A DNA stretch of 64,000 nucleotides from Yersinia aldovae ATCC 35236 (GCF_000173735.1 NZ_ACCB01000002.1:62001-126000), one strand, 5' to 3'. Shown: positions 45,397 to 56,730, counted from the first letter of the stretch. Translations and numbers: made by a program. The notes: generated from the letters alone by a model not told the origin.

Positions 45397-45978
45397 CTAA
45401 TCTTTATCAATACGACTGGCTACAGCGCCTTGTTGACCACGATACTTGGCGTCCTGACGGCTATTATAAGGGCGGGCTGCCGGGCCAGAGAGCGGTTCGA
45501 AGCTGAGTGCACCAATCAGCATTCCAGGGCGCAGTGCCAACGGTAACTTACCTGAATTATAGAACTCCAGCACAATCCTGCCTTGCCAGCCCGGATCTAT
45601 TCGGTGGGCAGTAACATGTACCATTAGCCCAAGACGAGCTAATGAGGAGCGGCCATCAAGCCAGCCGACCAAATCATCGGGGATGGTTACCGACTCCAGT
45701 GTCACAGCCAACGCCAATTCACCCGGATGCAGGAAGAACGCCTCCCCTTCTGGCAAATTGATCTCCTCGCTCATCACCCGTTCCAGCGCGGCGCTAACTT
45801 CATCTTTCGGGCCACTTAAATCGATAAATGCTGCCGTGTGACCATTGAAAACGCGGAATTGATTGCCTAAGCGAACATCGACCGTGGCACCATTGATACG
45901 TTCTACCGGTGGGCGAGGATCAATACCTAATTTCCCGCAGTCCAGCCAGGCTTCTATGTCACGATCGCACAGTCTCAT
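45397..45978 (-). CDS. dcd: Dcd, dCTP deaminase
   Basis: This 193-residue homotrimeric enzyme deaminates dCTP to dUTP, the main source of dUMP for thymidylate in enterobacteria. The N-terminal [12 protein letters not shown], the catalytic-glutamate region [22 protein letters not shown] and [14 protein letters not shown] are intact. It matches the E. coli protein in length and in its place beside udk and asmA. Confidence 0.97.
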   Translation of the reverse strand: MRLCDRDIEAWLDCGKLGIDPRPPVERINGATVDVRLGNQFRVFNGHTAAFIDLSGPKDEVSAALERVMSEEINLPEGEAFFLHPGELALAVTLESVTIPDDLVGWLDGRSSLARLGLMVHVTAHRIDPGWQGRIVLEFYNSGKLPLALRPGMLIGALSFEPLSGPAARPYNSRQDAKYRGQQGAVASRIDKD

Positions 45979-46062
45979 TACAAAATCCCCATCAAAATTC
46001 GTATGTTACAGCTTAGATACTACGAAAGCTGCCATATAAAGAAGCAAAGGTCCAGAATAACG

Positions 46063-46704
46063 TCACTCAAAGAACTGACTGATTTTCGCTTTTAGAATAT
46101 CGATCGCAATCCGGTTCTTTCCGCCGCGTGGAACGATAATATCTGCATATTGTTTGGATGGTTCTATAAATTGCAGGAACATCGGACGTACCGTTTTCTG
46201 GTATTGGGCCATCACTGAATCCATTGAACGGCCACGCTCATTCACGTCGCGCTTCATACGGCGCATCAGGCAGATATCCAAAGGCGTATCGACAAAAATG
46301 GAGAAGTTCATCTCCTGGCGCAGGCGAATATCCGTCAATAACAGAATCCCCTCCAGAATAATCACCTTTTTCGGTTCTAAATGTACTGTTTCTTTCTTAC
46401 GGGTATGCTCGGTATAGCTGTAAAGCGGCAGCTCAATGGACTTACCCGTCTTCAACGATCGCAGGTGTTCCAGCAATAAGTTGTGGTCCATCGCACTCGG
46501 GTGGTCATAGTTGGTTTTGACCCGCTCTTCCATCGACAAATGGCTCTGGTCTTTGTAATAACCATCCTCAGGAATGACGCCAATATGTTGGTCGCCTACC
46601 TGGTCGCGCAATTCACGATATAACGTGCTGGCGATAAGACTTTTCCCGGAGGCAGAAGCGCCGGCTATCCCGATAATGACGCACTGGTGTGCTTTGTCAG
46701 TCAT
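46063..46704 (-). CDS. udk: Udk, uridine kinase
   Basis: This 213-residue P-loop kinase phosphorylates uridine and cytidine in the salvage pathway. The Walker [12 protein letters not shown], the [11 protein letters not shown] substrate region and [14 protein letters not shown] lid are visible. The ATG at 46704 gives the E. coli length exactly; a frame reaching to 46803 has no similarity there. With cdd further on, pyrimidine salvage is well represented here. Confidence 0.95.
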   Translation of the reverse strand: MTDKAHQCVIIGIAGASASGKSLIASTLYRELRDQVGDQHIGVIPEDGYYKDQSHLSMEERVKTNYDHPSAMDHNLLLEHLRSLKTGKSIELPLYSYTEHTRKKETVHLEPKKVIILEGILLLTDIRLRQEMNFSIFVDTPLDICLMRRMKRDVNERGRSMDSVMAQYQKTVRPMFLQFIEPSKQYADIIVPRGGKNRIAIDILKAKISQFFE

Positions 46705-46844
46705 AAAATTAAAGACCTGATTACGAAGTGTGGAGGGAGACAAAGCACGCAAGGTGCTTCGAGCGCGGCAATTATAAGGAGTTAGCGGGTTTGATGCCAG
46801 CACTATACCCTGCGTCTTTGACGCCGCAGGGGTGTTAGCGGCTG

Positions 46845-47957
46845 TTACACCGCGCGGAATGAAATTTCCGTCGGGATAGCTTCACCTTGCCAGTACATTT
46901 CTGCCGCCACATTCGCCGCCAGTTGGCGATAAATATCAGCAAATTCGCTGTCTGGTTGGCTGATAACCGTGGGTTCGCCGCGATCAAGGTCTTCGCGCAG
47001 TGAAATATGCAGTGGGATTTGCCCTAACAACTTGCAATTATATTTTTGTGCCAGTTTTTCAGCTCCGCCAGTACCGAAAATAGGCTCAAGATGACCGCAG
47101 TTGCTGCATATATGCATACTCATATTTTCAACGATACCCAACACCGGCACATGCACCTTCTCGAACATCACAATACCTTTCATGGCATCAATCAACGCGA
47201 TGTCCTGTGGCGTGGTCACCACCAGCGCGCCAGTGACCGGAATGTTTTGCGACAACGTCAGTTGGATATCACCGGTGCCCGGTGGCATATCGATGACCAG
47301 ATAGTCCAAATCTGGCCATAAGGTATCTTGTAACATCTGCATCAATGCCTTACTGGCCATCGGGCCGCGCCATACCATAGCATTCTCATCGGTGACCAAA
47401 TAACCAATGGAGTTGGTGGCCATACCGTGGGCCATAATCGGTGCCATATGCTTGCCATCTGGCGAGGTTGGGCGCTGATTCATGGTACCCAGCATGTTTG
47501 GAATGGATGGGCCGTAGATATCTGCATCCAGAATACCCACTTTAACGCCCTCTTCTGCCAGTGCCAGCGCCAGATTCACGGCGGTACTGGATTTCCCCAC
47601 CCCGCCCTTACCGGAGCTAACCGCCAGAATATTGCGCACCCCTTTAACACCGGGCTGGTCGTTGGCTCGCTTCAAGGTAGTGATATTATGAGAAAGCTTC
47701 CAATCAATGGATTTGGCACCGGTCACAGCCAGCAGTTCTCCGCTGACCGACTCCTTCAATGCATCAAAACCAAATCGCCAGGCAAAAGGCATCACCAGTT
47801 CGATATGCAGCACATTATCCAATAACGCACAGTGATGGATAGCGTGCAGCGCACTCAGGCTTTTTTGCAAGGTTGGGTGTTTAAAGGCAGTAAGAACCTT
47901 TGAAATTTGTGATTGCAGCAGGTCAGGGGTGGTCTGCTCGGGGGATTTTTGGCTCAT
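46845..47957 (-). CDS. apbC: ApbC (Mrp), iron-sulfur cluster carrier ATPase
   Basis: This 370-residue protein has an N-terminal MIP18-like segment and a C-terminal P-loop NTPase with a deviant Walker A ([12 protein letters not shown]), plus the CSNCGH metal-binding CxxC motif. It binds and transfers Fe-S clusters. It is divergent from metG, as in E. coli. Confidence 0.95.
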   Translation of the reverse strand: MSQKSPEQTTPDLLQSQISKVLTAFKHPTLQKSLSALHAIHHCALLDNVLHIELVMPFAWRFGFDALKESVSGELLAVTGAKSIDWKLSHNITTLKRANDQPGVKGVRNILAVSSGKGGVGKSSTAVNLALALAEEGVKVGILDADIYGPSIPNMLGTMNQRPTSPDGKHMAPIMAHGMATNSIGYLVTDENAMVWRGPMASKALMQMLQDTLWPDLDYLVIDMPPGTGDIQLTLSQNIPVTGALVVTTPQDIALIDAMKGIVMFEKVHVPVLGIVENMSMHICSNCGHLEPIFGTGGAEKLAQKYNCKLLGQIPLHISLREDLDRGEPTVISQPDSEFADIYRQLAANVAAEMYWQGEAIPTEISFRAV

Positions 47958-48214
47958 CCCGGCTCCTTGAATTTATCGTTGTTAACCTATACCAGTGTAC
48001 CAGAACTCGATAACACCTGTGTGGCCCGAATCGCGAGAAAATAGCATCACGCCACATTCCCGGTATGGTTAATAACCAAATATGCCAAAGCGTCGTCAAA
48101 ATGGGCCGGTTATGGCTTAAGACAACGTGCAGATTGCCTTACCCTAGCGACAAGCCAGTATATCGGTTAACATCAAAGCCCCTTTAATCGACATAAAGAA
48201 AGCAATTTCCCACT

Positions 48215-50242
48215 ATGGCTCAAGTCGCGAAAAAAATATTGGTGACGTGCGCGCTACCATACGCTAACGGTTCTATTCATCTCGGCCACATGCTCGAGCA
48301 TATCCAGGCGGATATCTGGGTTCGTTTCCAGCGAATGCGCGGCAACCAGGTTCATTTTATCTGTGCAGATGATGCCCACGGCACCCCAATTATGCTGAAA
48401 GCTCAGCAAATGGGTATCGAACCGGAGCAGATGATTGCCGAAATGAGCCAGGAGCACCAACAGGATTTCGCCGGTTTCGCTATCAGTTATGATAACTATC
48501 ACTCGACCCACAGTGATGAAAACCGTGAATTATCGAGCCTGATCTATAGCCGTTTGAAAGCGAACGGTCATATTAAGAATCGCACCATTTCTCAGCTCTA
48601 TGATCCTGAGAAGGGCATGTTCCTGCCCGACCGTTTTGTCAAAGGCACCTGCCCGAAATGTAAAGCGCCGGATCAATATGGTGATAACTGTGAAGTCTGT
48701 GGCGCAACCTACAGCCCAACTGAACTTATCAACCCTCAATCCGCGGTTTCCGGTGCCACACCGGTCATGCGTGAATCTGAGCATTTCTTCTTCGACTTAC
48801 CTGCTTTCAGCGATATGTTGCAAGCCTGGACACGCTCCGGCGCACTGCAAGAACAGGTCGCGAACAAAATGCAGGAATGGTTTGAATCTGGCCTGCAACA
48901 ATGGGATATCACCCGAGATGCGCCTTACTTCGGTTTTGAAGTGCCCGATGCGCCGGGTAAATATTTCTACGTCTGGCTGGATGCGCCCATCGGCTACATG
49001 GGTTCATTTAAAAATCTGTGTGATAAGCGCGGTGATATCGATTTTGATGAGTTCTGGCGTGAAGATTCTAAAACCGACCTGTATCATTTCATCGGTAAAG
49101 ACATTGTTTACTTCCACAGCTTGTTCTGGCCGGCGATGCTGGAAGGCAGTAACTTCCGTAAACCGACCAACGTCTTCGTTCATGGTTATGTGACGGTAAA
49201 CGGCGCAAAAATGTCAAAATCCCGTGGCACCTTTATAAAAGCGGGCACATACCTGCAACATCTGGATGCCGATTGCCTGCGTTATTACTACGCCGCGAAG
49301 CTCTCTTCACGGATTGATGACATTGACCTAAACCTGGAGGATTTCGTCCAGCGCGTTAATGCCGATATCGTTAATAAAGTGGTTAATCTGGCCTCACGCA
49401 ATGCCGGTTTCATCAATAAACGCTTCGGCGGAAAATTAGCTGACCAGTTGGCTGACCCGGTGCTGTATAAGACCTTCACCGATGCGGCAGTTAGTATTGC
49501 TGATGCTTATACCAGCCGTGAATCTAGCAAAGCGATTCGTGAAATTATGGCGCTAGCCGATGTGGCTAACCGCTATGTTGATGAACAGGCTCCGTGGGTG
49601 GTGGCGAAAGAGGAAGGCCGTGACGCCGATCTGCAAGCTATTTGTTCAATGGGTATCAACCTGTTCCGGGTACTGATGACATACCTAAAACCGGTGCTCC
49701 CTTCCCTGACTGAACGCACTGAGGCTTTCCTCAATACTGAATTGACGTGGGATGGCATTGAACAGCCCCTGTTAGGCCATCAGATCAATGCCTTCAAAGC
49801 GCTGTTTAATCGCATTGATGTGGATAAGGTGAACGAAATGGTTGCGTCTTCTAAAGAAGATATGGCGGCAACAGTCGCGGTAACTGGCCCATTAGCCGAT
49901 GACCCAATTCAGGAAACCATCAGTTTCGATGACTTTGCCAAAGTAGATATGCGCATCGCGCTAATTCAACAGGCAGAGTTGGTGGAAGGTTCGGATAAAT
50001 TGTTGAAACTGACGCTGGATATTGGTGGCGAAACCCGCCAGGTATTCTCCGGCATCCGTTCGGCTTATCCTAATCCGAAAGTGCTGGAAGGCCGCCTGAC
50101 AATGATGGTCGCGAACCTGGCACCACGCAAAATGCGCTTCGGTATCTCAGAGGGTATGGTGATGGCTGCCGGGCCTGGCGGCAGTGATATCTTCCTACTC
50201 AGCCCAGATAGCGGCGCACAACCCGGGATGCAGGTTAAATAA
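48215..50242 (+). CDS. metG: MetG, methionyl-tRNA synthetase
   Basis: This 675-residue class I synthetase has the HLGH motif at 22-25 and KMSKS at 332-336. A zinc-knuckle region ([18 protein letters not shown]) lies between them, and a C-terminal Trbp111-like tRNA-binding domain ([12 protein letters not shown] to the end) allows dimerisation. The length matches E. coli closely. A terminator follows at 50279. Confidence 0.97.
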   Translation: MAQVAKKILVTCALPYANGSIHLGHMLEHIQADIWVRFQRMRGNQVHFICADDAHGTPIMLKAQQMGIEPEQMIAEMSQEHQQDFAGFAISYDNYHSTHSDENRELSSLIYSRLKANGHIKNRTISQLYDPEKGMFLPDRFVKGTCPKCKAPDQYGDNCEVCGATYSPTELINPQSAVSGATPVMRESEHFFFDLPAFSDMLQAWTRSGALQEQVANKMQEWFESGLQQWDITRDAPYFGFEVPDAPGKYFYVWLDAPIGYMGSFKNLCDKRGDIDFDEFWREDSKTDLYHFIGKDIVYFHSLFWPAMLEGSNFRKPTNVFVHGYVTVNGAKMSKSRGTFIKAGTYLQHLDADCLRYYYAAKLSSRIDDIDLNLEDFVQRVNADIVNKVVNLASRNAGFINKRFGGKLADQLADPVLYKTFTDAAVSIADAYTSRESSKAIREIMALADVANRYVDEQAPWVVAKEEGRDADLQAICSMGINLFRVLMTYLKPVLPSLTERTEAFLNTELTWDGIEQPLLGHQINAFKALFNRIDVDKVNEMVASSKEDMAATVAVTGPLADDPIQETISFDDFAKVDMRIALIQQAELVEGSDKLLKLTLDIGGETRQVFSGIRSAYPNPKVLEGRLTMMVANLAPRKMRFGISEGMVMAAGPGGSDIFLLSPDSGAQPGMQVK

Positions 50243-50278
50243 TTTTCAGGCAAATATCCTCTGGAAGTTAGGAGGTAA

Positions 50279-50312
50279 AAGCCGGTCAAGTTACCCTTGA
50301 CCGGCTTTTTTA
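50279..50312 (+). terminator. metG terminator
   Basis: AAGCCGGTCAAG pairs with CTTGACCGGCTT around TTAC, followed by a run of T. It may also serve the convergent gene at 50326. Confidence 0.93.
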
Positions 50313-50325
50313 TTAATGAATAGCG

Positions 50326-51158
50326 TTACCCTTCCGTGACTCGCAGTGGCCGCCGCCCTCGTTGCCATGCCTCTAACCAAAACAGCATATTAAGAAACAG
50401 ACTTAATGAGAAAATCAGGAATAAAATATTATCCAGCAGTGATATCTTGATGAGTGCCTCAATAATAATATTCTCATGATGTTTTAACTCCACTAAACCT
50501 GAAGAGAAAAACAAAAAAACACCCACAGCCCCTAATGTATTCAGTGCTACAACCGGCCAATGCCATTTAGCCAGTAAGAAAAATATCCACGATAACGCCA
50601 TCAGCAAAATAATCGCATCATCTAATTCAAACAGGAGGAAAAACTTATATATAACAGACAGAAACAAACCAATGTTAATCCAAAGGGATACTCTCCTGTT
50701 AACTCTCTTTTTTGCTGTTTTTGATATTGATACTCGGGTGGCCGGGCTGAATAAATGTTGATAAATAGTAGATAAAGACAAAATGCGCCAACCAAAGGTA
50801 AGGTTAATTTATTTGCTGGGAGGTAATTGATTAGCGGGAAAAGATGGCAAATCAATAAATAAGAACTTAATCCTTGTGCGGCTAATCGTTGCGAACAAGG
50901 CAGCAGTAAGACCAGTGACAAAATCGCTGGAAAGGACTGCAAGAACATGAGCAGTAGTTCATCAAATAAATCCGGCAATAACACCGCCAGTAAAATAATA
51001 ATTATTATTAACGCTAACAAATAACGGACAAATAGAAACAAGAATTCGCTGCGTGATACATAAAAAGAAGTCGTATTGTCGCGTAAGTTGTTGAAATTCA
51101 GTTGTGCTATTTGAGCGCTATCCGTACCAAGTTTACATAGACTGCTAATCTTACCCAT
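50326..51158 (-). pseudogene. Uncharacterised multi-pass membrane protein, probably frameshifted
   Basis: Two overlapping frames both look like parts of one membrane protein. The frame from 51158 gives MGKISSLCKLGTDSAQ followed by at least three hydrophobic segments. The frame ending at 50326 continues with KKRVNRRVSLWINIGLFL and three or four more segments. A one-base change in the A-run near 50710 (minus strand AACAGCAAAAAAGAGAG) would join them into about 275 residues. I do not recognise the family. Two separate overlapping genes are possible but less natural, because the first frame's last 45 residues and the second frame's first 30 cover the same bases. Confidence 0.55.
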
Positions 51159-51603
51159 AGTGACTTTAATCCTTTAAGCATCATTAATACCTTATTTAAC
51201 AAACTGTAAACTTATAGCACTCGCCTATCTCTTTTATTTATCGCTACAGCCCCAGTTATTTAGAATATCAGCACTCGCGTCGTAGTGAAATAACATATTA
51301 ATAATGACCATGATCATCAAAAAAAATTCAAACGAAAGTAAATAATAAAATAAACCATAATAAATGGATGGCTATTACGACTATCGATACAGGCTCTCCC
51401 CCTCATTCTGCTTGTTGTTTACGCATTCCAAACTAAAAGATATAACGCGATCCAAAAATTCATAACAAAGTTAATTCCTTATCAAAATAGTTATGGTTAT
51501 GATGCTACACAGGAAAAAATAGACGTCTAGACACAAAGATAGCCATAACAATGACAGCACTGTACATATTGCACAACTTATCAACACCATGACGGAGTTC
51601 CGG
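51159..51603. promoter_or_regulatory. Upstream region of the orphan binding-protein operon
   Basis: A 445-bp AT-rich, gene-free stretch. It contains AGACGTCT at 51521-51528, a perfect MetJ-type octamer, followed in register by AGACACAA and AGATAGCC. MetJ needs at least two adjacent boxes and the second and third are weak, so this is only a candidate operator. No other element was recognised. Confidence 0.35.
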
Positions 51604-52680
51604 ATGAAAAAAATTGCTTCCCCATTACTGGCCCTAAACCTGCTGATGGCACTGCCAGTATTCGCTGCGGACATCGCCACGGTAGCCCCTATTCCTGATG
51701 CCATTGCCAGGCATCCAGGGCAAATTAAAATTGCGGTGATCCGTAATTTAGGTTCTGACGATAACACCACTCAATTCCTGTCTGGTGTATTGAAAGAAGG
51801 CAAAAAACTGGGTTTCAAAGTCGATACTTTCTTGAGCAACGGTGATGACGCACGTTTTCAAGATTTTGTTAATCAGGCTATCAGCCAGAAATACGACGGG
51901 ATTATTCTTTCCCAGGGCCGTGCCCCCTACTCAACTGAGCTGGTAAAACGCATTGCGGCGAACGGCATTGCCGTATCTGTATTTGATACCGCCATTCAAG
52001 GGGATATCCCCGGTCTGACTGTCACCCAACAAGATGATGCCTCACTGACCAATGAATCCTTCGGTCAATTGGTCAAAGACTTCAACGGTAAAGCGAATAT
52101 TATCAAACTCTGGGTAGCCGGATTCCCACCAATGGAACGTCGCCAGGCCGCTTATCAGGCACTGCTGAAACAAAATCCAGGCATTACTGAACTGGAATCT
52201 ATCGGGGCTGTTTCATCCGATGTTCAGGGGGATACCGCCAACAAAGTGGGTGCCATATTGGCGAAATACCCGAAAGGCAAAATCGATGCAATTTGGGGAA
52301 GCTGGGATGCCTTTACTCAAGGCGCTTATAAAGCCTTACAAGAGAATGGCCGTACCGAAATCAAATTGTACAGTATTGATATCTCGAATCAGGATTTGCA
52401 ACTGATGCGTGAAGCAAATAGCCCGTGGAAAGTTAGTGTTGCAGTTGATCCTAAGCTGATTGGTGCCGTTAACTTACGCCTGGTTGCCAAGAAAATTGCC
52501 GGTGAAGAGACCCCTGCCAGTTATGAATTCCGTGCTGCCGCTATTCCACAAGCGTTGCTGGCGAGCCAACCCGGCCCGATTAACGTTACAGGTTTGAGTA
52601 AGATTATTCCGGGCTGGGGCCAATCAGATGATTTCAACTCACCGTGGTTTGCCACTCTTGCCACCCAAAACGGCCAGTAA
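51604..52680 (+). CDS. Orphan periplasmic sugar-binding protein (type 1, RbsB-like)
   Basis: The protein (358 residues from 51604) has a signal peptide (MKKIASPLLALNLLMALPVFAAD). The periplasmic-binding fold follows: IKIAVIRNLGSDDNTTQFLSG starts lobe 1, KYDGIILSQG is the RbsB-like unit, and KIDAIWGSWDAFTQGA is in the second lobe. It would deliver a sugar-like ligand to a CUT2 transporter, but none is encoded beside it; the LVIVD-repeat gene follows after 25 bp. The ATG at 51604 follows a CGGAGT site and matches the signal peptide; an upstream in-frame ATG at 51589 adds MTEFR. Confidence 0.88.
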   Translation: MKKIASPLLALNLLMALPVFAADIATVAPIPDAIARHPGQIKIAVIRNLGSDDNTTQFLSGVLKEGKKLGFKVDTFLSNGDDARFQDFVNQAISQKYDGIILSQGRAPYSTELVKRIAANGIAVSVFDTAIQGDIPGLTVTQQDDASLTNESFGQLVKDFNGKANIIKLWVAGFPPMERRQAAYQALLKQNPGITELESIGAVSSDVQGDTANKVGAILAKYPKGKIDAIWGSWDAFTQGAYKALQENGRTEIKLYSIDISNQDLQLMREANSPWKVSVAVDPKLIGAVNLRLVAKKIAGEETPASYEFRAAAIPQALLASQPGPINVTGLSKIIPGWGQSDDFNSPWFATLATQNGQ

Positions 52681-52705
52681 CGCTAATCGCTTTGGAGGGA
52701 AATAG

Positions 52706-53959
52706 ATGGCAACGCAAGGTTTTTTACCTACTCCCGAATACAGCCGCAATATGCGACTGATTGGTCACAGTGATCAGGGTGGAAAGCCCGATGGCGTGCA
52801 GGTGATGGTGCATCGTGGTTTTGCCTATGTCGGCCATATGGTGTCGCAGGGCGTTTCGATTATTGATGTACGAGACGCAAAAAACCCACGTCCGGCAGGT
52901 TTCATCGCCGCGCCACCCAATACGTGGAATGTGCACTTACAAACGCATGATGACCTGCTACTGGTGATTAATGCCCGTGACTTGTTTGCTGATGTCCGTT
53001 TTGCCGAAGAGAAAGTGTATTACACCCGCTCGGTGGCCCAAACGGTCAATACCCGGCAAGAAGGACGTAGTTGGAGTGCCGGTTTACGTATTTTTGATAT
53101 TTCGATACCGGATAAGCCCCGTGAGATAAGTTTCCTGCCACTTGATGGCATCGGTATCCACCGTATCTGGTATGTCGGTGGGCGCTGGGCCTATGTTTCT
53201 GCGCTGATCGACGGCTACAGTGATTATATTTTTCTAACCATTGATTTGGCTGATCCGCAAAAACCACAGGTTGCCGGGCGTTATGCTTTACCCGGTATGC
53301 ATACCGCTGCGGGCGAACACGCAAGCTGGCCTGAAGGTCAGCGCTATGCATTGCACCATGCTATTGTCAGCGGTGATACAGCTTACGGCAGTTGGCGTGA
53401 TGGTGGCCTGACACTATTAGATGTCAGCGACCGCACTGAGCCAAAACTGGTCAGTCATCGTAACTGGAGCCCCCCTTTTGGTGGCGGGACTCATACTGCG
53501 CTTCCCCTGCCAGATCGCGACTTACTGGTGGTGCTGGATGAAGCAGTACTGGATAACCAAGAGGATGGCGAGAAACATATTTGGCTATTCGATATTCGTG
53601 AGCCGAGCAATCCGCTAAGTATCTCAACCTTCCCCGTGCCTGATGAGCGAGATTATGTAAAAAAAGGCGCACATTTTGGCCCACATAATCTGCATGAAAA
53701 CCGCCCTGGCAGTTTTATCAGTTCATCGCTGATTTTTGCCACTTATCAGAATGCGGGGGTTCGGGCCTATGATATCAGCAACCCGTATCAGCCGAAGGAA
53801 ACGGGCGCTCTGGTGCCTGCGGCACCGGAAAAAATGATGGATAAACGACCAGGTCGCCCACAAGTTATTCAGTCATGTGATGTGTTTGTTGATACTCAAG
53901 GGATTATCTACAGCACTGATTATAATGGCGGGCTATCTATCATCGAATATTTAGGTTAA
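52706..53959 (+). CDS. LVIVD-repeat beta-propeller protein
   Basis: The 417-residue protein carries repeated units with I-D-V/IFDIS-type ends (GVSIIDVRDAKNPR, LRIFDISIPDKPRE, LTLLDVSDRTEPKL, WLFDIREPSNPLS, VRAYDISNPYQPKE), the pattern of LVIVD repeats that build a propeller. No signal peptide is evident, so it may be cytoplasmic. The function is unknown. It is coupled to the orphan binding protein by a 25-bp gap with a GGAGGG site, which suggests that both serve one uptake or sensing function. Confidence 0.85.
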   Translation: MATQGFLPTPEYSRNMRLIGHSDQGGKPDGVQVMVHRGFAYVGHMVSQGVSIIDVRDAKNPRPAGFIAAPPNTWNVHLQTHDDLLLVINARDLFADVRFAEEKVYYTRSVAQTVNTRQEGRSWSAGLRIFDISIPDKPREISFLPLDGIGIHRIWYVGGRWAYVSALIDGYSDYIFLTIDLADPQKPQVAGRYALPGMHTAAGEHASWPEGQRYALHHAIVSGDTAYGSWRDGGLTLLDVSDRTEPKLVSHRNWSPPFGGGTHTALPLPDRDLLVVLDEAVLDNQEDGEKHIWLFDIREPSNPLSISTFPVPDERDYVKKGAHFGPHNLHENRPGSFISSSLIFATYQNAGVRAYDISNPYQPKETGALVPAAPEKMMDKRPGRPQVIQSCDVFVDTQGIIYSTDYNGGLSIIEYLG

Positions 53960-54154
53960 TAGTCTATAAATGGCAGGTCGATTCAGGTCGATCTGCTATT
54001 TGCAAAAAACTTCCTCCCCCTCTCTCTTTCGCTCCTGCAATAGTCTACTGTAATTGGCTGAGCCGCGTCGAAATGCTGTGCGTGTCATTCCTTTTATTGG
54101 CAATAATCCGCATAGAAACAACTTATTACCCATAATTAAAAATAAGAAAATACC

Positions 54155-55354
54155 ATGAAAGGATTTCCATCGCGTGTCACTAACCTGCTGATTGCCTCGC
54201 TGGTGTTAACCATTGGCCGAGCGATAACGCTGCCGTTTATTACTATCTATTTGGCCGAACACTTTCAACTAGCGCCAGACAAGGTTGGACTGGTGTTGGG
54301 GGCGAGTTTGACCTTGGGGATTTTCACCAGTCTGTATGGCGGTTATCTGGTGGATAAATTCAATAAAAAGCGCTTGATTTTGCTGGCGATTACCCTGTTC
54401 TCTGCCACCTTTTTTACCTTGCCGTGGATTGAACATCCGGCGTGGATTATCCTGATTTTGGCATTGCTGCATTCGGCATACTCAGTTTATAGCATCGCTA
54501 TTAAAGCCTGTTTTGCCGACTGGTTGCCGGTCAATGAGCGCATCAAAGCCTTCTCGGCCAACTACACACTGGTCAATGTTGGCTGGGCGGTTGGCCCAGC
54601 GCTGGGGGTACTGGTGGTTGGTTTTGGCCCACAAATGCCGTTTATCATTTCAGGTATATTAGCGTTACTGGTTGCCGTCGTGCTGAAATTCAGAATAAGC
54701 CACATTGATATGTCGGTAACGGAACGTTCAGAAACTGAATCAGCTCCTGATTTCCGCCAGACATTGACTATCCTGCGTCAGGATAAACGGCTGATTTACT
54801 TCACTCTCGGCAGTATGCTCAGTGCCATCGTGTTTGGCCAGTTTTCTGGCTATTTATCACAATATCTGATTACAGTTTCTGATGCTAAATTTGCCTATCA
54901 GGTTATCGGCGCGGTAATGACGGTGAATGCAGTGATTGTCATTACCCTGCAATATCTATTGAGCCGCCGAATGAATCAACAGAACTTAATGCGCTGGCTG
55001 ATGATGGGGACACTGTTCTTTATTATTGGTCTGATAGGGTTTATGGCAGCTCAGGATTCAATTCCGTTATGGATGTTAGCAATGGCAATTTTCTCATTGG
55101 GTGAAATTATTGTTATCCCAGTCGAGTATATGTTTATCGATTTTATTGCTCCGGCGAATCTCAAAGGCAGTTACTATGGGGTACAGAACCTCGGTCAGTT
55201 GGGCGGTGCGCTGAATCCGGTGCTCTGCGGCCTCCTGTTAGCTTATGCCGCCCCTCAGATGATGTTCTACATGCTAATTATCGCGGCTATTTTAGGGCTG
55301 GCATTCTTCTATCGTGGTTATCGACTGGCCAAAGCGCAGGAAAGCCGGATCTAA
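54155..55354 (+). CDS. MFS transporter
   Basis: This 399-residue major-facilitator protein has about twelve hydrophobic segments. It has a loop GGYLVDKFNKKRLILL after the second segment (the MFS signature) and a central cytoplasmic loop near residue 190-205. It resembles the YdeE-type group of E. coli MFS proteins, which include a dipeptide exporter, but substrate assignment from this alone is not justified. It stands alone between the LVIVD operon and yohJ. Confidence 0.82.
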   Translation: MKGFPSRVTNLLIASLVLTIGRAITLPFITIYLAEHFQLAPDKVGLVLGASLTLGIFTSLYGGYLVDKFNKKRLILLAITLFSATFFTLPWIEHPAWIILILALLHSAYSVYSIAIKACFADWLPVNERIKAFSANYTLVNVGWAVGPALGVLVVGFGPQMPFIISGILALLVAVVLKFRISHIDMSVTERSETESAPDFRQTLTILRQDKRLIYFTLGSMLSAIVFGQFSGYLSQYLITVSDAKFAYQVIGAVMTVNAVIVITLQYLLSRRMNQQNLMRWLMMGTLFFIIGLIGFMAAQDSIPLWMLAMAIFSLGEIIVIPVEYMFIDFIAPANLKGSYYGVQNLGQLGGALNPVLCGLLLAYAAPQMMFYMLIIAAILGLAFFYRGYRLAKAQESRI

Positions 55355-55489
55355 CGCCTCATGATTTATCGCCTAAATAAGTAGTCGCGATCAGAATGTC
55401 TCCATTGATATTATTCATGGCGTGATCAGTAGCACAGATTCAAACTTAATTGTATGATGAATACATTCCGTAACTCAGGACCCCATTCT

Positions 55490-55897
55490 ATGCGCAATGT
55501 GCCTTCACTTTGCTGGCAGTACCTACGGGCTTTCGCCATCATTTATCTGTGCTTATGGGCCGGTAAAGCGCTGGCTCTACTGCTGCCTATCACTATCCCC
55601 GGTAGCATCCTTGGAATGTTGATTCTGTTTGCTCTGCTTGCCTCACAAATCTTGCCATCCAAGTGGGTAAAACCGGGCTGTCATATATTGATCCGCTATA
55701 TGGCGTTGCTGTTTGTGCCAATAGGTGTGGGTGTGATGCAATATTATGATCAACTGACCACACAATTTGGCCCGATCGTGGTTTCCTGCTTTGTCAGTAC
55801 CCTGATAGTCATGTTGGTGGTAGGTTACAGCTCGCATTATGTCCATCGTGAGCGCAAGGTGATGGGTTCTCCGACCCGTAAGGAGGAGGAACAATGA
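55490..55897 (+). CDS. yohJ: YohJ, CidA/LrgA-family membrane protein
   Basis: This 135-residue protein has four hydrophobic segments and holin-like features; [22 protein letters not shown] and [13 protein letters not shown] agree with E. coli YohJ (132). It is thought to work with YohK in murein hydrolase or metabolite export. The ATG at 55490 follows an AGGA site; in-frame ATGs at 55454 and 55457 have no ribosome site. It overlaps yohK by four bases. Confidence 0.9.
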   Translation: MRNVPSLCWQYLRAFAIIYLCLWAGKALALLLPITIPGSILGMLILFALLASQILPSKWVKPGCHILIRYMALLFVPIGVGVMQYYDQLTTQFGPIVVSCFVSTLIVMLVVGYSSHYVHRERKVMGSPTRKEEEQ

Positions 55898-56589
55898 TCA
55901 GCAACTTATGGTGGTCACTGCCACTCACGTTAATTGTGTTCTTCAGTGCGCGTCGTTTAGCCCGCTGGCTGAAAATGCCGTTGCTCAATCCATTACTTAT
56001 ATCAATGGTTGTCATCATTCCATTGCTATTAGTGACGCATATGCCTTATGCCAACTATTTTGTGGGCAGCAAAATGCTTAATGACCTGCTGCAACCGGCC
56101 GTGGTGGCGTTGGCTTTCCCGCTGTATGAGCAGTTGCATCAGATTCGTGCGCGCTGGAAATCAATCATTAGCATCTGTTTTATCGGCAGTATCACCGCGA
56201 TGGTTAGCGGTACTGCTGTGGCCCTGTGGATGGGTGCAACCCCTGAAATTGCCGCCTCAGTGTTGCCTAAGTCCGTCACCACACCGATTGCGATGGCGGT
56301 GGCCGAATCTATTCATGGCCTGCCCGCCATCAGCGCAGTGTGCGTTATATTTGTTGGGATTTTGGGTGCGGTGTTTGGTCACAGCTTGCTGAATATATTG
56401 AAAATCACCACTAAAGCCTCACGCGGGCTGGCAATGGGGACTGCATCGCACGCCCTGGGTACCGCCCGTTGTGCCGAGCTGGATTTTCAGGAAGGTGCAT
56501 TCAGCTCACTCGCGCTGGTTATCTGTGGGATTATCACCTCACTGCTAGCCCCTTTCTTGTTTCCGGTGCTGCTACATTTATTTGGATAA
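55894..56589 (+). CDS. yohK: YohK, LrgB-family membrane protein
   Basis: This 231-residue polytopic protein of the LrgB/CidB family carries [44 protein letters not shown] and [12 protein letters not shown], as in E. coli YohK. It pairs with YohJ. The start overlaps the yohJ stop (ATGA) after GGAGGAGG. Confidence 0.94.
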   Translation: MISNLWWSLPLTLIVFFSARRLARWLKMPLLNPLLISMVVIIPLLLVTHMPYANYFVGSKMLNDLLQPAVVALAFPLYEQLHQIRARWKSIISICFIGSITAMVSGTAVALWMGATPEIAASVLPKSVTTPIAMAVAESIHGLPAISAVCVIFVGILGAVFGHSLLNILKITTKASRGLAMGTASHALGTARCAELDFQEGAFSSLALVICGIITSLLAPFLFPVLLHLFG

Positions 56590-56595
56590 TACCGT

Positions 56596-56695
56596 CATCA
56601 CCTTTCAAACTGCGGATGTGTTGGCTGCGTTCTTTACTCGGCCCGTCCATGAGCCTCGCTCAGCGAGGCCGCTGCAAGCCGCATTCCTGCATCTG
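56596..56695. repeat. Degenerate ERIC-like intergenic repeat
   Basis: ACTGCGGATGTGTTGGCTGCGTT near the left and GCAAGCCGCATTCCTGCATCTGG near the right resemble ERIC arm sequences, but the core is replaced by CCATGAGCCTCGCTCAGCGAGGCCGC. It separates yohK from the cdd promoter. Confidence 0.45.
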
Positions 56696-56730
56696 GAAAT
56701 CTAGTTAGGAATAGTAAGGATTAGGGTATA

